A DNA stretch of 64,000 nucleotides from Mantis religiosa (lineage: Eukaryota; Arthropoda; Insecta; Mantodea; Mantidae). Of the stretch, positions 10,930-21,151 are shown piece after piece; the first letter of the stretch is position 1; each line of letters begins with the position of its first letter. Location: contig CM060958.1 of the NCBI GenBank assembly GCA_030765055.1, forward strand, positions 111,669,627 through 111,733,626, written 5' to 3'. The position numbers were made by a program, and so were the translations under genes. Below the pieces are notes generated by a model. It was not told where the DNA came from. It ran no database searches and worked only from the letters and a program-made list of their open reading frames with translations.

Positions 10930-10947
10930 TGGTGTCAGGAAGCGGGA
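10930..10947 (+). other. Putative primer binding site, tRNA-Leu type
   Basis: tggtgtcaggaagcggga starts one base after the 5' LTR. The first 11 bases equal the complement of CCA plus the end of animal tRNA-Leu (TGG TGTCAGGA). The later bases match with one gap or mismatch. The tRNA assignment is from memory. Confidence 0.6.
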
Positions 10948-10973
10948 AGATAACATCACCGAACATTACAACC

Positions 10974-12080
10974 ATGGACGCGGCATTGGAGAAAATTTTA
11001 GAGATGATGACGGAAATGACGGCGGAACTGAGAGAAATGAGGACGGCAACTGAAAAGCTCGCTGCAAAAACAGAAGCGGCTAAAGACAACATCACCGAGA
11101 AGATGCAACAAATGAAGGCCGAGTTAACCACGGAAATGAGAGCAGCGAATGACGGTCTGGCTACCGAAATGAAGGTGGCGAACGAGGCTCTCGCCGCCAA
11201 GTTTGAGGAACGGTTGGCCGGCGTGAGGGATGACGTCACGAACCTGGGCAAGCGGAAGGGTCAAGTAGACGACCGCCTTAATGATTTAGAGGAAAAGGCC
11301 GACAACATCGCAAAACCCCTCGCCCGCCTGACAGAGGAAAACCGGCCTTATGTGTGGACGGAGGACGTCGAAGACGCTTTCCAGCACCCGAAGGGGACCC
11401 TGTGCAGTGCTTCAATTTTGGGTTTCCCACAACCGGGTGGCGCCTTCATTGTGGACACCGACGCCAGCGACCATTGCATTGGAGGTGTCCTATCGCAGAT
11501 CCAGGACGGCCACGAGCGCACAAGAGTGGAAGAGGAGGAGCGTGCCGCAGCAGTCCGAGTAGTTGTGGCAGTGCCTGCTGAAGGCTGGGATAGCGCAGGC
11601 CTGAGGAGGGAGCAGCTGGCGGACGCAGACTTGGGGCCACTCTTGAGGGAAGTGGACGCAGGGACGAGACCGACCTGGGAGGACATCGCACCGAGGAGCG
11701 CCACCTACAAGTCGCACTGGGCCCAATGGGACTCGTCGAAGACCAGAGAGGGCGTGCTGTTCCGGGTATGGGAGTCACCCGATGGGAAGGCGCAGAGAGA
11801 ACAGTTGGTACTTCCCCGGAGCAAGGTCCCGGAAGTCTTGGAGGAAGTGGACGCCGGTACTTCAGGAGGACACCTGGGAGCGAACCGAATGATTCACAAA
11901 CTACGGCAGCGCTACTTCTGGCTCAGACTCCGGGCAGATGCTGGTGGTACACCTGGACCGCCTCGCACGCTACGGTGGGGCTGTTCGGGGCGAACAGCTT
12001 TGAGAAGGGAGCAGTGTAACAGGAGCGTTGGAGCACCCTGTAACCAGCTGGGAACGGAAGGTAGGGGAGGACCGCGTTAG
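10974..12080 (+). CDS. Fused gag coiled coil / RNase H / integrase zinc-finger ORF of the deleted LTR element
   Basis: A single open frame of 368 codons from ATG 10974 that ends inside the 3' LTR. Residues 1 to about 115 form a charged, heptad-rich coiled coil (MTEMTAELREMRTATEKLAA) as in gag N-termini. Then comes the connection and start of RNase H: KPLARLTEENRPYVW, ILGFPQPGGAFIVDTDASDH with the first acidic residue. After another junction the protein resumes near the integrase zinc domain, keeping GGHLGANRMIHKLRQRYFW (the two histidines) but not the two cysteines. At least three internal deletions have been joined without losing frame. No catalytic activity is expected. Whether the product has a role, for example in packaging, is unknown. 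Confidence 0.8.
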   Translation: MDAALEKILEMMTEMTAELREMRTATEKLAAKTEAAKDNITEKMQQMKAELTTEMRAANDGLATEMKVANEALAAKFEERLAGVRDDVTNLGKRKGQVDDRLNDLEEKADNIAKPLARLTEENRPYVWTEDVEDAFQHPKGTLCSASILGFPQPGGAFIVDTDASDHCIGGVLSQIQDGHERTRVEEEERAAAVRVVVAVPAEGWDSAGLRREQLADADLGPLLREVDAGTRPTWEDIAPRSATYKSHWAQWDSSKTREGVLFRVWESPDGKAQREQLVLPRSKVPEVLEEVDAGTSGGHLGANRMIHKLRQRYFWLRLRADAGGTPGPPRTLRWGCSGRTALRREQCNRSVGAPCNQLGTEGRGGPR

Positions 12081-12585
12081 CCACACCTCTCCCTCGTTTG
12101 TCTTATAGTGGTGACAGCCAGTGGTCGGAAAGAAACATAATTGTGCGTCTGTTTTCCTTCCACCTGTTTCTCGATCCTTCGTTTACTGGAACATTCTCCT
12201 GGTCACTAGAAACCGGCGATATTCCGATATAAAGAGGGTTACAGACAGACGGAGTCAGTCAGTTGTTGGTTGAGTTGGTCAATCAGTTGGTTAGTGAGTG
12301 TGAGCGAGAAGACAGTCGCAGTTCTTGGTGTAAGAGTTAGTCAGTGACGTGTTAATGAACGAAAGGATTGTGCAACGGAAGACTGTACGAACTGTGTATG
12401 AGTATCGGAGTTTATGTAATCGCGAGTATAAGTGAAGTTGTAACGGACGAACTGGTGAATCGTAATGGTGTGCATTACGTAATTTTGTGTAATTGGCAAG
12501 TGTTAAACTGTAAGTCGGTGGAAATAAAGAACATTGTTGAAGTGGTGTAATTGGACTTTTTATTCCACGAACCCACAAAGTCACA
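12015..12585 (+). repeat. 3' LTR
   Basis: Same length and ends as the 5' LTR. It supplies the stop codon of the internal ORF and an AATAAA signal near 12523. Confidence 0.95.
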
Positions 12586-12867
12586 ATATCATTATTGGTT
12601 GGCACGTATGCATGAACGTATGTTTGTAATTACTCAGAACTGAAACGTAAACATTTGACATGACGTGATAAATGAAATATGTACTTTGAATAAGCCAAGT
12701 TGTTTGTTAAATTCGATGAGAGGAAACGATACACTTCTTGCTAGTCTGGCAGAACGTGTCTCGTCACATTATATCTTTGTATAGGAATGGCTCGCAATCT
12801 CTATTTACTCTAGAGAGTTCAAAGCAGCATTATTCAGTTACTCTTCCATGAAGAAATGTATCAGCTG

Positions 12868-13142
12868 GGTCAACGAGACACGATCCACCTTCCCCCTTAC
12901 TACGGACAGAACAATCCAATAGAGTTAACGTGGGCACAAATTATGTTGCAAACAGAAATAATATTTTTAAACTGACTGACGTTGAAGGACTTCTTCACGA
13001 AGAAATTGACAAGGAACACAACAAGACTGGGAAAACTGCGTGATACATCGGATAAACTAAAAGAAGACGACTTTTGGAAAGAAATAGCACGTAACGAGAT
13101 TTTGGAACCTATCATCATAAATTTGCAGTACTCAGACAATTA
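12868..13142 (+). pseudogene. C-terminal fragment of a DDE transposase
   Basis: Three frames in succession give the end of a common insect DDE (IS630/Tc1-like) transposase: IHLPPYYGQNNPIELTWAQI, containing the third catalytic acid in NPIE, then KLTDVEGLLHEEI, then KLKEDDFWKEIARNEILEP and a short acidic tail. At least two frameshifts make it non-functional. The rest of the gene is absent. The sequence from 12590 to 12867 shows nothing I recognise. Confidence 0.7.
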
Positions 13143-13489
13143 AGACAATGACAATGACGAATTATCTCTTAACGTAAGTAGCATTCAGTATAGGGATGCA
13201 CAGCTGGTATTTTCGTTGGATTAGAAAAATAAGTAATTCATGAACTATAATTAATTTTAAACTATATACTTAAAACATTTGCGTAATATACGAATATTCA
13301 TGTTGCAATTGTGATTTGAACAACTGCATTAATGTAAAAATTTGCAAAATTCAGTTTTCGTTCCCTTAAGTCTAGCGCCACGAACACTCGCAAGTGTGCG
13401 AGAGAGAGGGAAATATAAAAAGAGTGGGGATAACGAGGTGGCAAAGGTGAAGGCTCTAACGCATCTGATTCGCTACAGTCGGGAGCTCT

Positions 13490-13533
13490 TCCCATTTGAA
13501 ACACATAATAGTCTTCTTGTGTTGGGCATATAG
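13490..13533. repeat. MITE F-like end (copy 3)
   Basis: cttcttgtgttgggcatatag resembles the right terminus of MITE copy 1 (cttcttgtcgtgggcatacag) and is followed by TA. The adjacent tcccatttgaaacacataat is found inverted at 10043-10062. The rest of this element is not delimited. Confidence 0.4.
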
Positions 13534-13539
13534 TATAAA

Positions 13540-13804
13540 GCCCGCCTTGGTAGCGTGGTGGTATCATGTCTGCCTCACGTTCAAGAGGTCCCGATTTCGA
13601 ATCTCGGTCAGGGTGAGTTACCTGAGTAAGGTTTTTTTCCGGGGGTTTCCCTTATCCTGTAAGACGAATGTCAGGTAACTCTAAGCTCCATGGACCCCGG
13701 ACTCATTTGAGCATCATTTCATCCATTTCATTCATCGTCCGATATGACTTAACGTTGGAGGACGTAAATTAAATAAATAAATAAATAAAAAATTTAAAAA
13801 ATAC
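13540..13804 (+). mobile_element. SINE-A, full length with AAAT tail
   Basis: Head gcccgccttggtagcgtgg, intact B box region, body, terminal gatatgacttaacgttggag, then (AAAT)n. The target duplication agtataaa is at 13532-13539 and 13805-13812. Confidence 0.92.
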
Positions 13805-13812
13805 AGTATAAA

Positions 13813-14330
13813 CTGCTTGGTGCCATTTTTCTTACCTCAGCCTGCTCGACTCCCAGGCCTTCCAGCATTGCTGAGCAGCATAGTCACCCTAGTCATCATC
13901 ACTAGCTGCTAGCGTTTCCCCTTGTCCCAGCAATTTTCTTTTCCAGTCTTTCCTATTCGAATCCATTTCTCTTTAGCTTTCCAAAACTTGAAAAAGAATT
14001 GTAAAATTGTTTAAATATGATTAATGGTGTAAAATCGATATGGACAAGTTAAAATAAGAGAGGAAAGTGTTAAAATTCACTGGTAATGAAATAATTTAAC
14101 ATATTATGTGATGTGTTATCATTGGTAGTTTTAAAAATGAGATTATGTAGCGTGTGGACCAGTAAATATTAAGTTTGATTGGTAGTGATGGCAACGAGAG
14201 AAGGAAAAATAAATAATTTTGGTAGAACAGCTAGGAAATAAGGGTCTTTTGATGGAAGAACATTATGGTGAACAGACGTAAATTCGGTGCCGTGGCGAAA
14301 CTTTGTAAAAGAGTTAATATCCGTTTTCTA
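13813..14330. other. No recognised feature
   Basis: AT-rich sequence without open frames or repeats that I can place. Confidence 0.5.
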
Positions 14331-15122
14331 CGAGGGCTGTTCAATAAAGAATGATCACAACTTTTTACGGTCATAATTTTTCGCACAAAAATTCATCTCA
14401 TATTCTGTTAGCTTAATGTGAAACAAACAAGCCGAAGTAGTTTCATTGTTGGTACTCCTGGTTCCCGCCTGTGAGAACCAGGCAAGTTCAGACATGTTCA
14501 ATATCGCCTACCGCTGCAATGGAGGTAACATGCAGTTAAAGTTGATGTTAGAGGAAGATACGGGGCTTCTTTCAATCGTAACTTGGCCTGAGAGCAAACA
14601 GCAAAGCTTAGTGTGGAAATCTCCTTCATCATCAACCCCCAAAAAGCAAAAGTGTTTGCTTCTGCTGGGAAAGTTATGGTCATCTCATTCTTTGATATTC
14701 ATGGAATGGTTTATCAGCATATTGTACCTGCACACACATCAGTTACTGGACAATACTACAGGGATGTCCTGAAAACATTGCAAGGCCATATCAGGCGCAA
14801 AATACCACATTTCCGTGAAGCAGTCTGGATGCTGCACCACGATAATGCGCGGCCGCATATTGACAATGTTGTTGCTGAATATCTTGCAAAAATCAACGTG
14901 AAGTGCATCCCTCACCCTCCCTATAGTCCGGATTTAGCCCAATGTGACATTTTTCTATTCCCTAACTTGAAGAAACGCCTTCGTGGGAAAAACATTATCC
15001 ATCTTCAGAAGCAGTGGTGAAGGCTGCGGAGGCGATTTTGAAGGATCTCTCAAAAATGGTTTCCAGAATGCCTTTGAATATTGTCAAAAATATTGTGATT
15101 ATTCTTTATTGAACAGCCCTCG
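14331..15122 (+). mobile_element. Internally deleted mariner-like element
   Basis: Nearly perfect inverted ends: cgagggctgttcaataaag at the left and the same in reverse at the right, continuing into aatgatcacaa/aataatcacaa. The left flank is TA; the right flank is AA, a likely mutated TA. The total is 792 bp against about 1.3 kb for complete mariners. The N-terminal DNA-binding half of the transposase is missing. Confidence 0.85.
14550..15012 (+). pseudogene. Mariner-type DD34D transposase, catalytic C-terminal part
   Basis: Coding starts after the deletion with EDTGLLSIVTWPESKQQS (remnant of the first catalytic block), then changes frame near 14630 and continues AKVFASAGKVMVISFFDIHG, WMLHHDNARPH with the second aspartate, and PYSPDLAQCDIFLFPNLKKR with the third, 34 residues later. 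That spacing defines mariner DD34D. A frameshift near the C-terminus and the missing N-terminal helix-turn-helix make it inactive. Confidence 0.85.
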
Positions 15123-15540
15123 AATTAATTGTAATCAAGATATACAATTCGCAAGTTTTGAAACTTCATAAATTATACAAATTAAATGGAACATCTTGAT
15201 ATTTTTAAAGTAAAAATATTTTATTGGGTACGAAGTTTATTTAGAGAATTTATCCTTTCACTCGCGACCATTCTGAAAACTAAGAGTTACCATAGCTCAG
15301 ACTGAAGCAGATCCAGAGAGATCTACATCAATATATCGGAGTGTCAGAATCAAGAAGAGTTAGCAGCTTGCGGCTTCGTCATCGTCATCCCGGTGGGCTG
15401 AATACAACCCACGACCCCATTCGCAACGCGGGAACGCATCACGTGAGAATCCTGTTGCACATGATCGCCACAACTTGGGGCTTCCAAATCGTCATCTTCA
15501 AACATCACATTTTGTAACTCGCACTACAAAATCATTGCAT
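15123..15540. other. No recognised feature
   Basis: Short GC-richer section around 15370-15480, no coding pattern I recognise. Confidence 0.45.
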
Positions 15541-16366
15541 ATTTCTACTTCTGTTCAATTTCTTCTCGGGCAGCAAGCCAGGTGAAAAGACGATTAGAAA
15601 TTGACGTTTCGGGATCCCATCATCAGGATATTTATTAAATGTTATAACCACAAATGAAATACTGGATATAACAAATATAAACAAAGACAAATACTATCAA
15701 AATTCGCATAACTGAACAAAAGACTGTTCAGTAAATTAAATGCCAGGTCAGGAGATGGCGTGAGTATAGAAAATTAATTGGGTCAAAGAAACGTAACTAC
15801 TTAACTTGATTATCAAACTGTATTGATCTTTGCTTGTTAAGCCGACGAATTTCCATTTTTAAGGCCGCTTTCCAAGAAGGGCTGAACTGAAATCCAGCAT
15901 CACGATTAACTGTGCTCCTCTCGGAGGAAATGGCCAAAGCCTCCTTAATTCTCCGCTCCCAGTAACTGTTGCATTTTGCCAAGATGATCGTCTCCCGAAA
16001 ATTGGCCCTTTGGCCGTTATCAAAGCAATGCTCTACCAGTCCAGACTTCTCAGGTTGCATTAAACGAATGCTCCGTTCATGTTCATTTATTCTGGTAGCG
16101 ATGGTCCTTCTGGTTTGCCCTATATACGATGTGCCACATTCACAGGGAATGTGGTACACTCCCGTAACTTGGAAGTCCAGTTTGTCTTTCACTGGTCTCA
16201 ACAGATGTTTAATCTTTGGAGGTGGCTTGTGAATGGTCCTGAGGTTGTACTTGCCGAGAATTCTGCTGATTCTGCCGGATAGATTGCCGGTAAACGGGAT
16301 GCAGACTGTAGCGGTAGGCTTATCTGACGCTTGCGTTTGCTTTTCTACTTTTGTTTTTCCCCGTAA
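15541..16366 (-). mobile_element. 5'-truncated Penelope-like retroelement
   Basis: The element reads on the minus strand. Its upstream edge (near 16366) is where the open frame ends at a TAA, its downstream edge is set loosely in the 3' untranslated part, which holds gatgatgggatcccgaaacg. No flanking duplication was identified. Confidence 0.7.
15797..16366 (-). pseudogene. Penelope-like polyprotein C-terminus with GIY-YIG endonuclease
   Basis: The frame is open from near 16366 to the stop at 15797. It starts in the reverse transcriptase-endonuclease linker (CIPFTGNLSGRISRILGKYN, IHKPPPKIKHLLRPVKDKL), then GVYHIPCECGTSYIGQTRR: the GIY and YIG elements with the CxC motif typical of Penelope-like endonucleases, followed by the R...NEHE segment. 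GIY-YIG makes the nick that primes integration in this class. The reverse transcriptase is absent, so it is a dead fragment, but this domain looks undamaged. Confidence 0.88.
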
Positions 16367-17110
16367 CCATTTTTATGGCTATCAACTCACTTTGCATCTT
16401 TTCCCATCTCTATGCTGCTAGCTCTTTGCAGTCTGACAGAATGTGAACTTTATTTTCTGTTTCTCCAAATAAACCACATCTTACTACTCTGCTACCTCTT
16501 AGCACCCTTAAGAATCTTTGTGAGGAGGTATAAAATGAAGCAATCACGGGAGGTTACAGTGCGTAGGCGGATAGGTCATACAGAGGTGCGGAAGTCCATA
16601 ACACTTCCAGACTCAAATTCCCATTCTTGAGCTGCCTACAGAAAGCAGCCCTTATTATCAACGTGAGTAATCTGTTCTCTGGAAAAGCTTTCCCAACTGT
16701 ACACTTCAAGAAGGCACATCTAAAATATGAGAAGAAAACAATGAAACGGAAGGTGTGAAGAAGCTACCCAAGTATTCGCCTACTACAAAAAAGCACACGA
16801 TCACAGCGGGGCGGTCATGAGAATTCTATCTCATCTGGTGCGGGTCCACAATGACACAGTGGTACCCGCAGTATGACCTGGCTTTTGGCTTTGGCTATGA
16901 CGTCTGTTTTATACATTATCTTTGTTTGTAAGCAAGGTCGTAGTCAATATTTCTGCCCTCGTAACCACAGCTTTCGACTAGATGACGATATCTGTGCTTT
17001 GTTTCATTTCCTGAATGTTAAGACGGGTTGTGTAAATAATAATGCTGTCATTAGAAATTTTAAGAACAAATTTCGTAAACGCTATAGAGATGGCGCCACT
17101 AGGCCAGTTT
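16367..17110. other. No recognised feature
   Basis: Mixed composition. Small open frames only. Confidence 0.45.
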
Positions 17111-17231
17111 GACGGATAGGACCATATAGTTTAACTCTAGATTAGATTGCATCCATAGTTGCAGGTCTATAGCTTGTTTAGTTTTTGAATGACAGAATTT
17201 TAAACAAGACAAGTGTAGAGGTTTCACGAAA

Positions 17232-18248
17232 ATGGAGGATTTGGAAAAACGAGCAGTGATTAAATACTTCCATTTGATAGACTTAACGCCTAAAGAAGTC
17301 AACGAGTGTACTGAAAGACTCAGCCTCGTCATATACAATGATTAAAAGGTGGGTTGGAGAGTTTAAAATGGGACGTATGAGCACTAGTGATGGACCTTGC
17401 TCTGCGGATGTCACAACTACAGAGATCATTATAAAAATACATCGTTTAACAATAGAAAGCAGCAGATTACAGTTGTTTGAGATAGAAAAGGCAGCAAACA
17501 TCAAGCGAACGTGCAGGTTATACTTTAATGTTTTGAGCTTTCACGGCCTCTGTGCAAGATTGGTGCCACATATGTTGATATTATCAAAAGTTGCAAAGAA
17601 AAACTGTTTCTATTAAGAATTTGAAGCTCTACCGTAAAACTCACACTCAATTTTTGAGACAGCTTCTTACCAGGGATGAAACTTGGATAAATCACTACTC
17701 TCCAGAATGTAAATCACAGTCAAAACAGTGGGTTGCACCAGGTGCACCAACTCCAAAAAAATTAAAATCAATTTTGTCATATAACAAGGTTATGGCGAGT
17801 GTTTTCTGGTGTACACAGGGAATTATTTTAATTGATTGCTTTGAAAATGGTAAAGATATCACTGGTGACTACTACACAAGCTTACTGCAGTGTTTGAGTG
17901 ATGAGGTGAAAAGTTTAAGACCTCCTTGGATAAGAAAACTATCCTGTTTCTTCACGACAATGCTCCGCTCCATCGTTTAGTCATGTAATGGGAAATATGT
18001 GTGAATTAAAGTTCGAATTGCTTGAACATACAATCTATTCGCCAGATCTGGCTCCCAATGACTACCACCTGTTCCCGAAATTGAAAAAATGTCTTGGAGG
18101 ACGAAGATTTCACAGCAAAGAGGTCATTGATGGGGTTAACAGCTATTTTGAGGAGCATGGTAGATCGCACTACAGAGATGATTTAATTAATTTACAACAC
18201 CGATGTGACATATATATTAGCCTTTCTGGGTATTATGTTGAGAAATAA
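17232..18248 (+). pseudogene. Mariner-type transposase, decayed
   Basis: ATG at 17232 (MEDLEKRAVIKYFHL) begins a helix-turn-helix region (KRWVGEFKMGR and DGPCSADVTT). After damage near 17550-17650 the catalytic part continues: TRDETWINHYSPECKSQS (first aspartate), then FLHDNAPLHR (second) and YSPDLAPNDYHLFPKLKKC (third), with GGRRF and the C-terminal YFEEHGRSHYRDDL. Several stops and frame changes. Terminal inverted repeats were not identified with confidence, so only the coding remnant is delimited. Confidence 0.82.
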
Positions 18249-18429
18249 AAAAAGAAAATTTAGTTTTTTTATTGTGAAGTCCGGGGCTTATCGCCAATCC
18301 TTGATTTATTTAAGCCAAGTTTCCTCTAAGTAAAATATAGAAACCATAGAATTATCAGGTTCTTCAGTTTCCCACGAAAATTTAATTCACTTAAAGCTTA
18401 AGCAAAGATGAAAATTTAGATAGGTTGAT

Positions 18430-18676
18430 TGAGATTGAAAAATTCAATGCCATAGCCGGGATCTGGGACACGGATCTCCCGGTCTACGTCCGGTTGCTCT
18501 TAACCATTGAGCTACCATGACCAACATGCCAAAATGACACTAAATTCTACAACTGACTCGTACTTCTCCCGGTAAACCGCTAGGAGTTCTCATATGCAAT
18601 GAGATAAGCACCGCTTGTGGCGACTTACTATATAATAAGTACTTAAGTACCAGGGCTTCATAGTGAAGCGGATATA
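18430..18676 (-). repeat. Family D unit
   Basis: Contains ttcaatgccatagccgggat, tctcccggtctacgtccgg, ccattgagctaccatg, then the body gttctcatatgcaatgagat and tggcgacttactata. An inverted partial copy of the same unit lies at 19313-19470. Confidence 0.8.
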
Positions 18677-19312
18677 ATGGATGGTGGCGTAGGATAAATC
18701 AATGAGGTTACTCTCAGAGTATGCGTGGATATGTATGTGAGTAAGGATGGTTCTAATGACAATGGAATGCACGTTTCAGACTGATTTAATGACTGCTTCT
18801 TTTTAATACCACATCAAACTCGAAGTTGCCGACCAAGGTTATCGATATTTCACTGTTCAGAGTGACCGTATATAGAATGCTTATTACTCGATAAAACTTA
18901 ATTCGTTCTTCACGTACATAAGAACCGAAAAAAATCTTCTCATCGCTTCTGACCTGACTTCGACCAAGAGAGAAGCAGATGACCTTCTTAATCGGCCTCA
19001 AGCCGCGAACTGTGTGTCCTCACTGTGCACAGCTGTACATGTGTGTGTCAATTTAATGTGATTATTAAGGGTCCAAAGAATACCTTTTCAAACGGAATCA
19101 AGTGCTATCCCTTTAAAACCCTGCTAAGCACACCGTTTCTTACGTTTATTTTGTTAAAACAACTATTCAACCCAATGCACCTGCCTGCACGTGTTATAAC
19201 AAAGATACACAATTTCTTTGAAATCGATCACGATTCTTTAGTTATTGCAATCCTTTAATTTCGGTGTCACGCTATTTAGCTTAATTGATAACAATGATTT
19301 GAATAATTGAAT
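18677..19312. other. No recognised feature
   Basis: Lies between two inverted family D copies. No coding or repeat match. Confidence 0.45.
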
Positions 19313-19470
19313 GCCATGCTGGCATGTTGGCCATGATAACTTAAGGATTAAAAGCAACCGGACAGAGGCCGGGAGATACGTGGTTCAGATCCCTGCTATG
19401 GCAATGAATTTTTCAATCTCACCCTACCTATCCAGCCTTCCCACAGCTAGTGTGGAAGAGTAATTTCAAA
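19313..19470 (+). repeat. Family D fragment, opposite orientation
   Basis: ggcatgttggccatgataac, gcaaccggacagaggccggg, ggttcagatccctgctatgg, then gaatttttcaatctcacc and the ccacagctagtgtggaag end. It mirrors 18430-18530. Confidence 0.75.
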
Positions 19471-19765
19471 AGGTGAAGATTAAGAAAACGTTTCAAAATG
19501 TTGGCATTTTGTGACGGTAATTGTTTTCAAACCTTGTAGCTAATTAACTTTATCACTTATTGCTCAAGATTTAAATGTCCCTTAGCATAGATAGTCAACA
19601 TGAAAAATTTAATGCCATGGCCGGGATTTGAACCACGGATCTCCTGGTTTCCGTCCAGTCGCTCTAACCCATTGAGCTACCATGGCTAACGTGCCGTCCT
19701 TACATTAAATTCTCCATTTGACTCATATATTTTCCCGGTAAACCACTAGGGGCCCTCGCACTCGA

Positions 19766-20010
19766 AATGAAATGTGTAGTGTTTAACGCCCGCTTTTACT
19801 ACATACGGCACCGCAGGCGATGGCACTGATGATACATGAGATGAAGTTGGAGCACCTGTGGAATGAGATGGCAGGGGAAGCCGGAGATCCCTGAAAAAAC
19901 CCGCCCCAGCGCCGTGTTGTCCACCACAAATCTCACTTTGCGGTCGCTTGGGATCGAACCCGGGCCGCCTTGATGAGAGCCAAGCGGTCTAACCACTGAG
20001 CCACGACGCG

Positions 20011-20012
<2 letters not shown>
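19766..20012 (-). mobile_element. SINE-B, full length
   Basis: On the minus strand the head is ggccgcgtcgtggctcagtg with B box gggttcgatccc, then tgtggtggacaacacggcgc, ggcgggttttttcaggga and tgccgtatgtagtaaaagcg to a short tail. The 11-bp duplication ctcgcactcga is at 19755-19765 and 20053-20063, the latter pushed away by the CT repeat. Confidence 0.9.

Positions 20013-20054
<42 letters not shown>
20013..20054. repeat. (CT)n microsatellite
   Basis: About 40 bp of CT between the SINE-B head and its target duplication, probably expanded after insertion. Confidence 0.9.
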
Positions 20055-20058
<4 letters not shown>

Positions 20059-20131
20059 CTCGAGATACACCGTTTGTGGCGACTTACTATCGTAAGTACT
20101 TGAGTCCCAGGCTTCAACATTTAACTCTTAT

Positions 20132-20437
20132 TAATTTAGTTAACTGATGGAAATTAATCATTTCTTCACACTAGCCGTATATAGGCTAATGTTTTTGATA
20201 GAGCCAACATGAAAAATTCAATGCCATGGCCGGAATTTGCACCACGGATATCCTGGTTTCCGTCCAGTCGCTCGAACCTATTGAGCTACCATGGCCAACA
20301 TGCCGTCCTGACAGGAGATCTGTGGTTCAAATGCCGGCCATGGCATTGAATTTTTCATGTTTACTCTATCAAAGATCTTAAACTATATACGGCTAGTGTG
20401 AAGAAATGATTAACTTCCATACATTAACTAAAATAAT
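20132..20437. repeat. Large inverted repeat made of family D sequence
   Basis: Left arm 20132-20254 and right arm 20312-20437 are about 85-90% complementary, for example cttcacactagccgtatata against its reverse, and ttcaatgccatggccgg against ccggccatggcattgaa. The spacer is 57 bp and carries the tRNA-like A-box region. The structure could fold into a ~120-bp stem. Confidence 0.85.
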
Positions 20438-20439
20438 AA

Positions 20440-21000
20440 GATTCCCCTTAGTATGTTGACAAGAAGTCATTTAAAACGCTAAAGCTGATTTTCTCATTTC
20501 CTTGTTTATCACACTTTGCAGTTTTAAAATGTTCTGCCCATGTAACTTATTCCATTTGCTTTAGAATTTTAATAGAAAAATATCTAAAAAGCACAACGTG
20601 AACGAAGTTTAAACGTTTTTTCTCAAATATTTATACCTGCGAGTTTACTAATTAATACATTAAATTAAGAACCCCAATAATTGCTTTCACAAATTTAATA
20701 CATTTTTCTATCAATTTGGAATGCTCACAAAATATGTATTTCCAAAATTTTTCACATTGTTAATCTGTTTCGAATTGGATTTAAATCTAATAAAACTAGT
20801 AAATGTTTATCGTGTAGAACCTGTTTGCTGCTAAGTATTATTTGAACCATTAATTGCTTCGAGAACTGTGGAAGACAATCCAATGAAATTTGATATGTGA
20901 ACCATTCTTTGCATGTATAATGCCTGGTATAAATTTGAAGAACTATAAACATTTATAACTAAGCAAGTTAGAAATTATGTCTATGCCTACCCTCAAATTC
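20440..21000. other. No recognised feature
   Basis: AT-rich, no repeats placed. Confidence 0.5.
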
Positions 21001-21015
21001 CATTAAAAATTTCCG

Positions 21016-21056
21016 GCACCCACACACGCACACATGCACGCACGCACGCACACACT
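21016..21056. repeat. AC-rich microsatellite 5' of the R1-type LINE
   Basis: Alternating ACAC and GCAC/ATGC units (cacacacgcacacatgcacg) abut the truncated 5' end of the LINE. Confidence 0.85.
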
Positions 21057-21151
21057 TGTTTGTTAATAACAAACAAGTCGATGCCCTATTAATAAAACAG
21101 CTATCAAATGAAGACACAGTAGTACTGGAGATTAGATATAACAAATTAAGG

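Larger units (their letters stand above)
10358..12585 (+). mobile_element. Complete, internally deleted gypsy-type LTR retrotransposon
   Basis: Two 571-bp LTRs (10358-10928 and 12015-12585) enclose 1,086 bp of internal sequence. The 4-bp duplication ATAT lies at 10354-10357 and 12586-12589. I found only about three differences between the LTRs (for example near 10771, 10796 and 10799), so the insertion is recent. A tRNA-Leu-like primer site follows the 5' LTR, and a purine-rich stretch (tgagaagggagcag) precedes the 3' LTR. Protease, most of gag and the reverse transcriptase palm are missing, so it would need proteins from a relative to move. Confidence 0.95.
19598..20311 (-). repeat. Two tandem family D units (first one split by SINE-B)
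   Basis: Units start with aacatgaaaaattt at 19598 and aacatgaaaaattc at about 20209. Subtracting the inserted SINE-B gives a period near 310 bp, as in the array at the start of the window. Each has the tRNA-like B box (ggttcaaatcccggc type) on the minus strand. Confidence 0.8.

Noticed and set aside
10632..11251. 205-codon minus-strand ORF, Ala/Ser/Val-rich
   Set aside because: Antisense of the LTR and the gag coiled coil. The part within the LTR recurs at 12291-12605 because the LTR is duplicated.
11348..11778. Minus-strand and other-frame ORFs of up to 118 codons
   Set aside because: Shadows of the GC-rich gag/RNase H/integrase frame. Only the plus-strand frame shows retroelement motifs.
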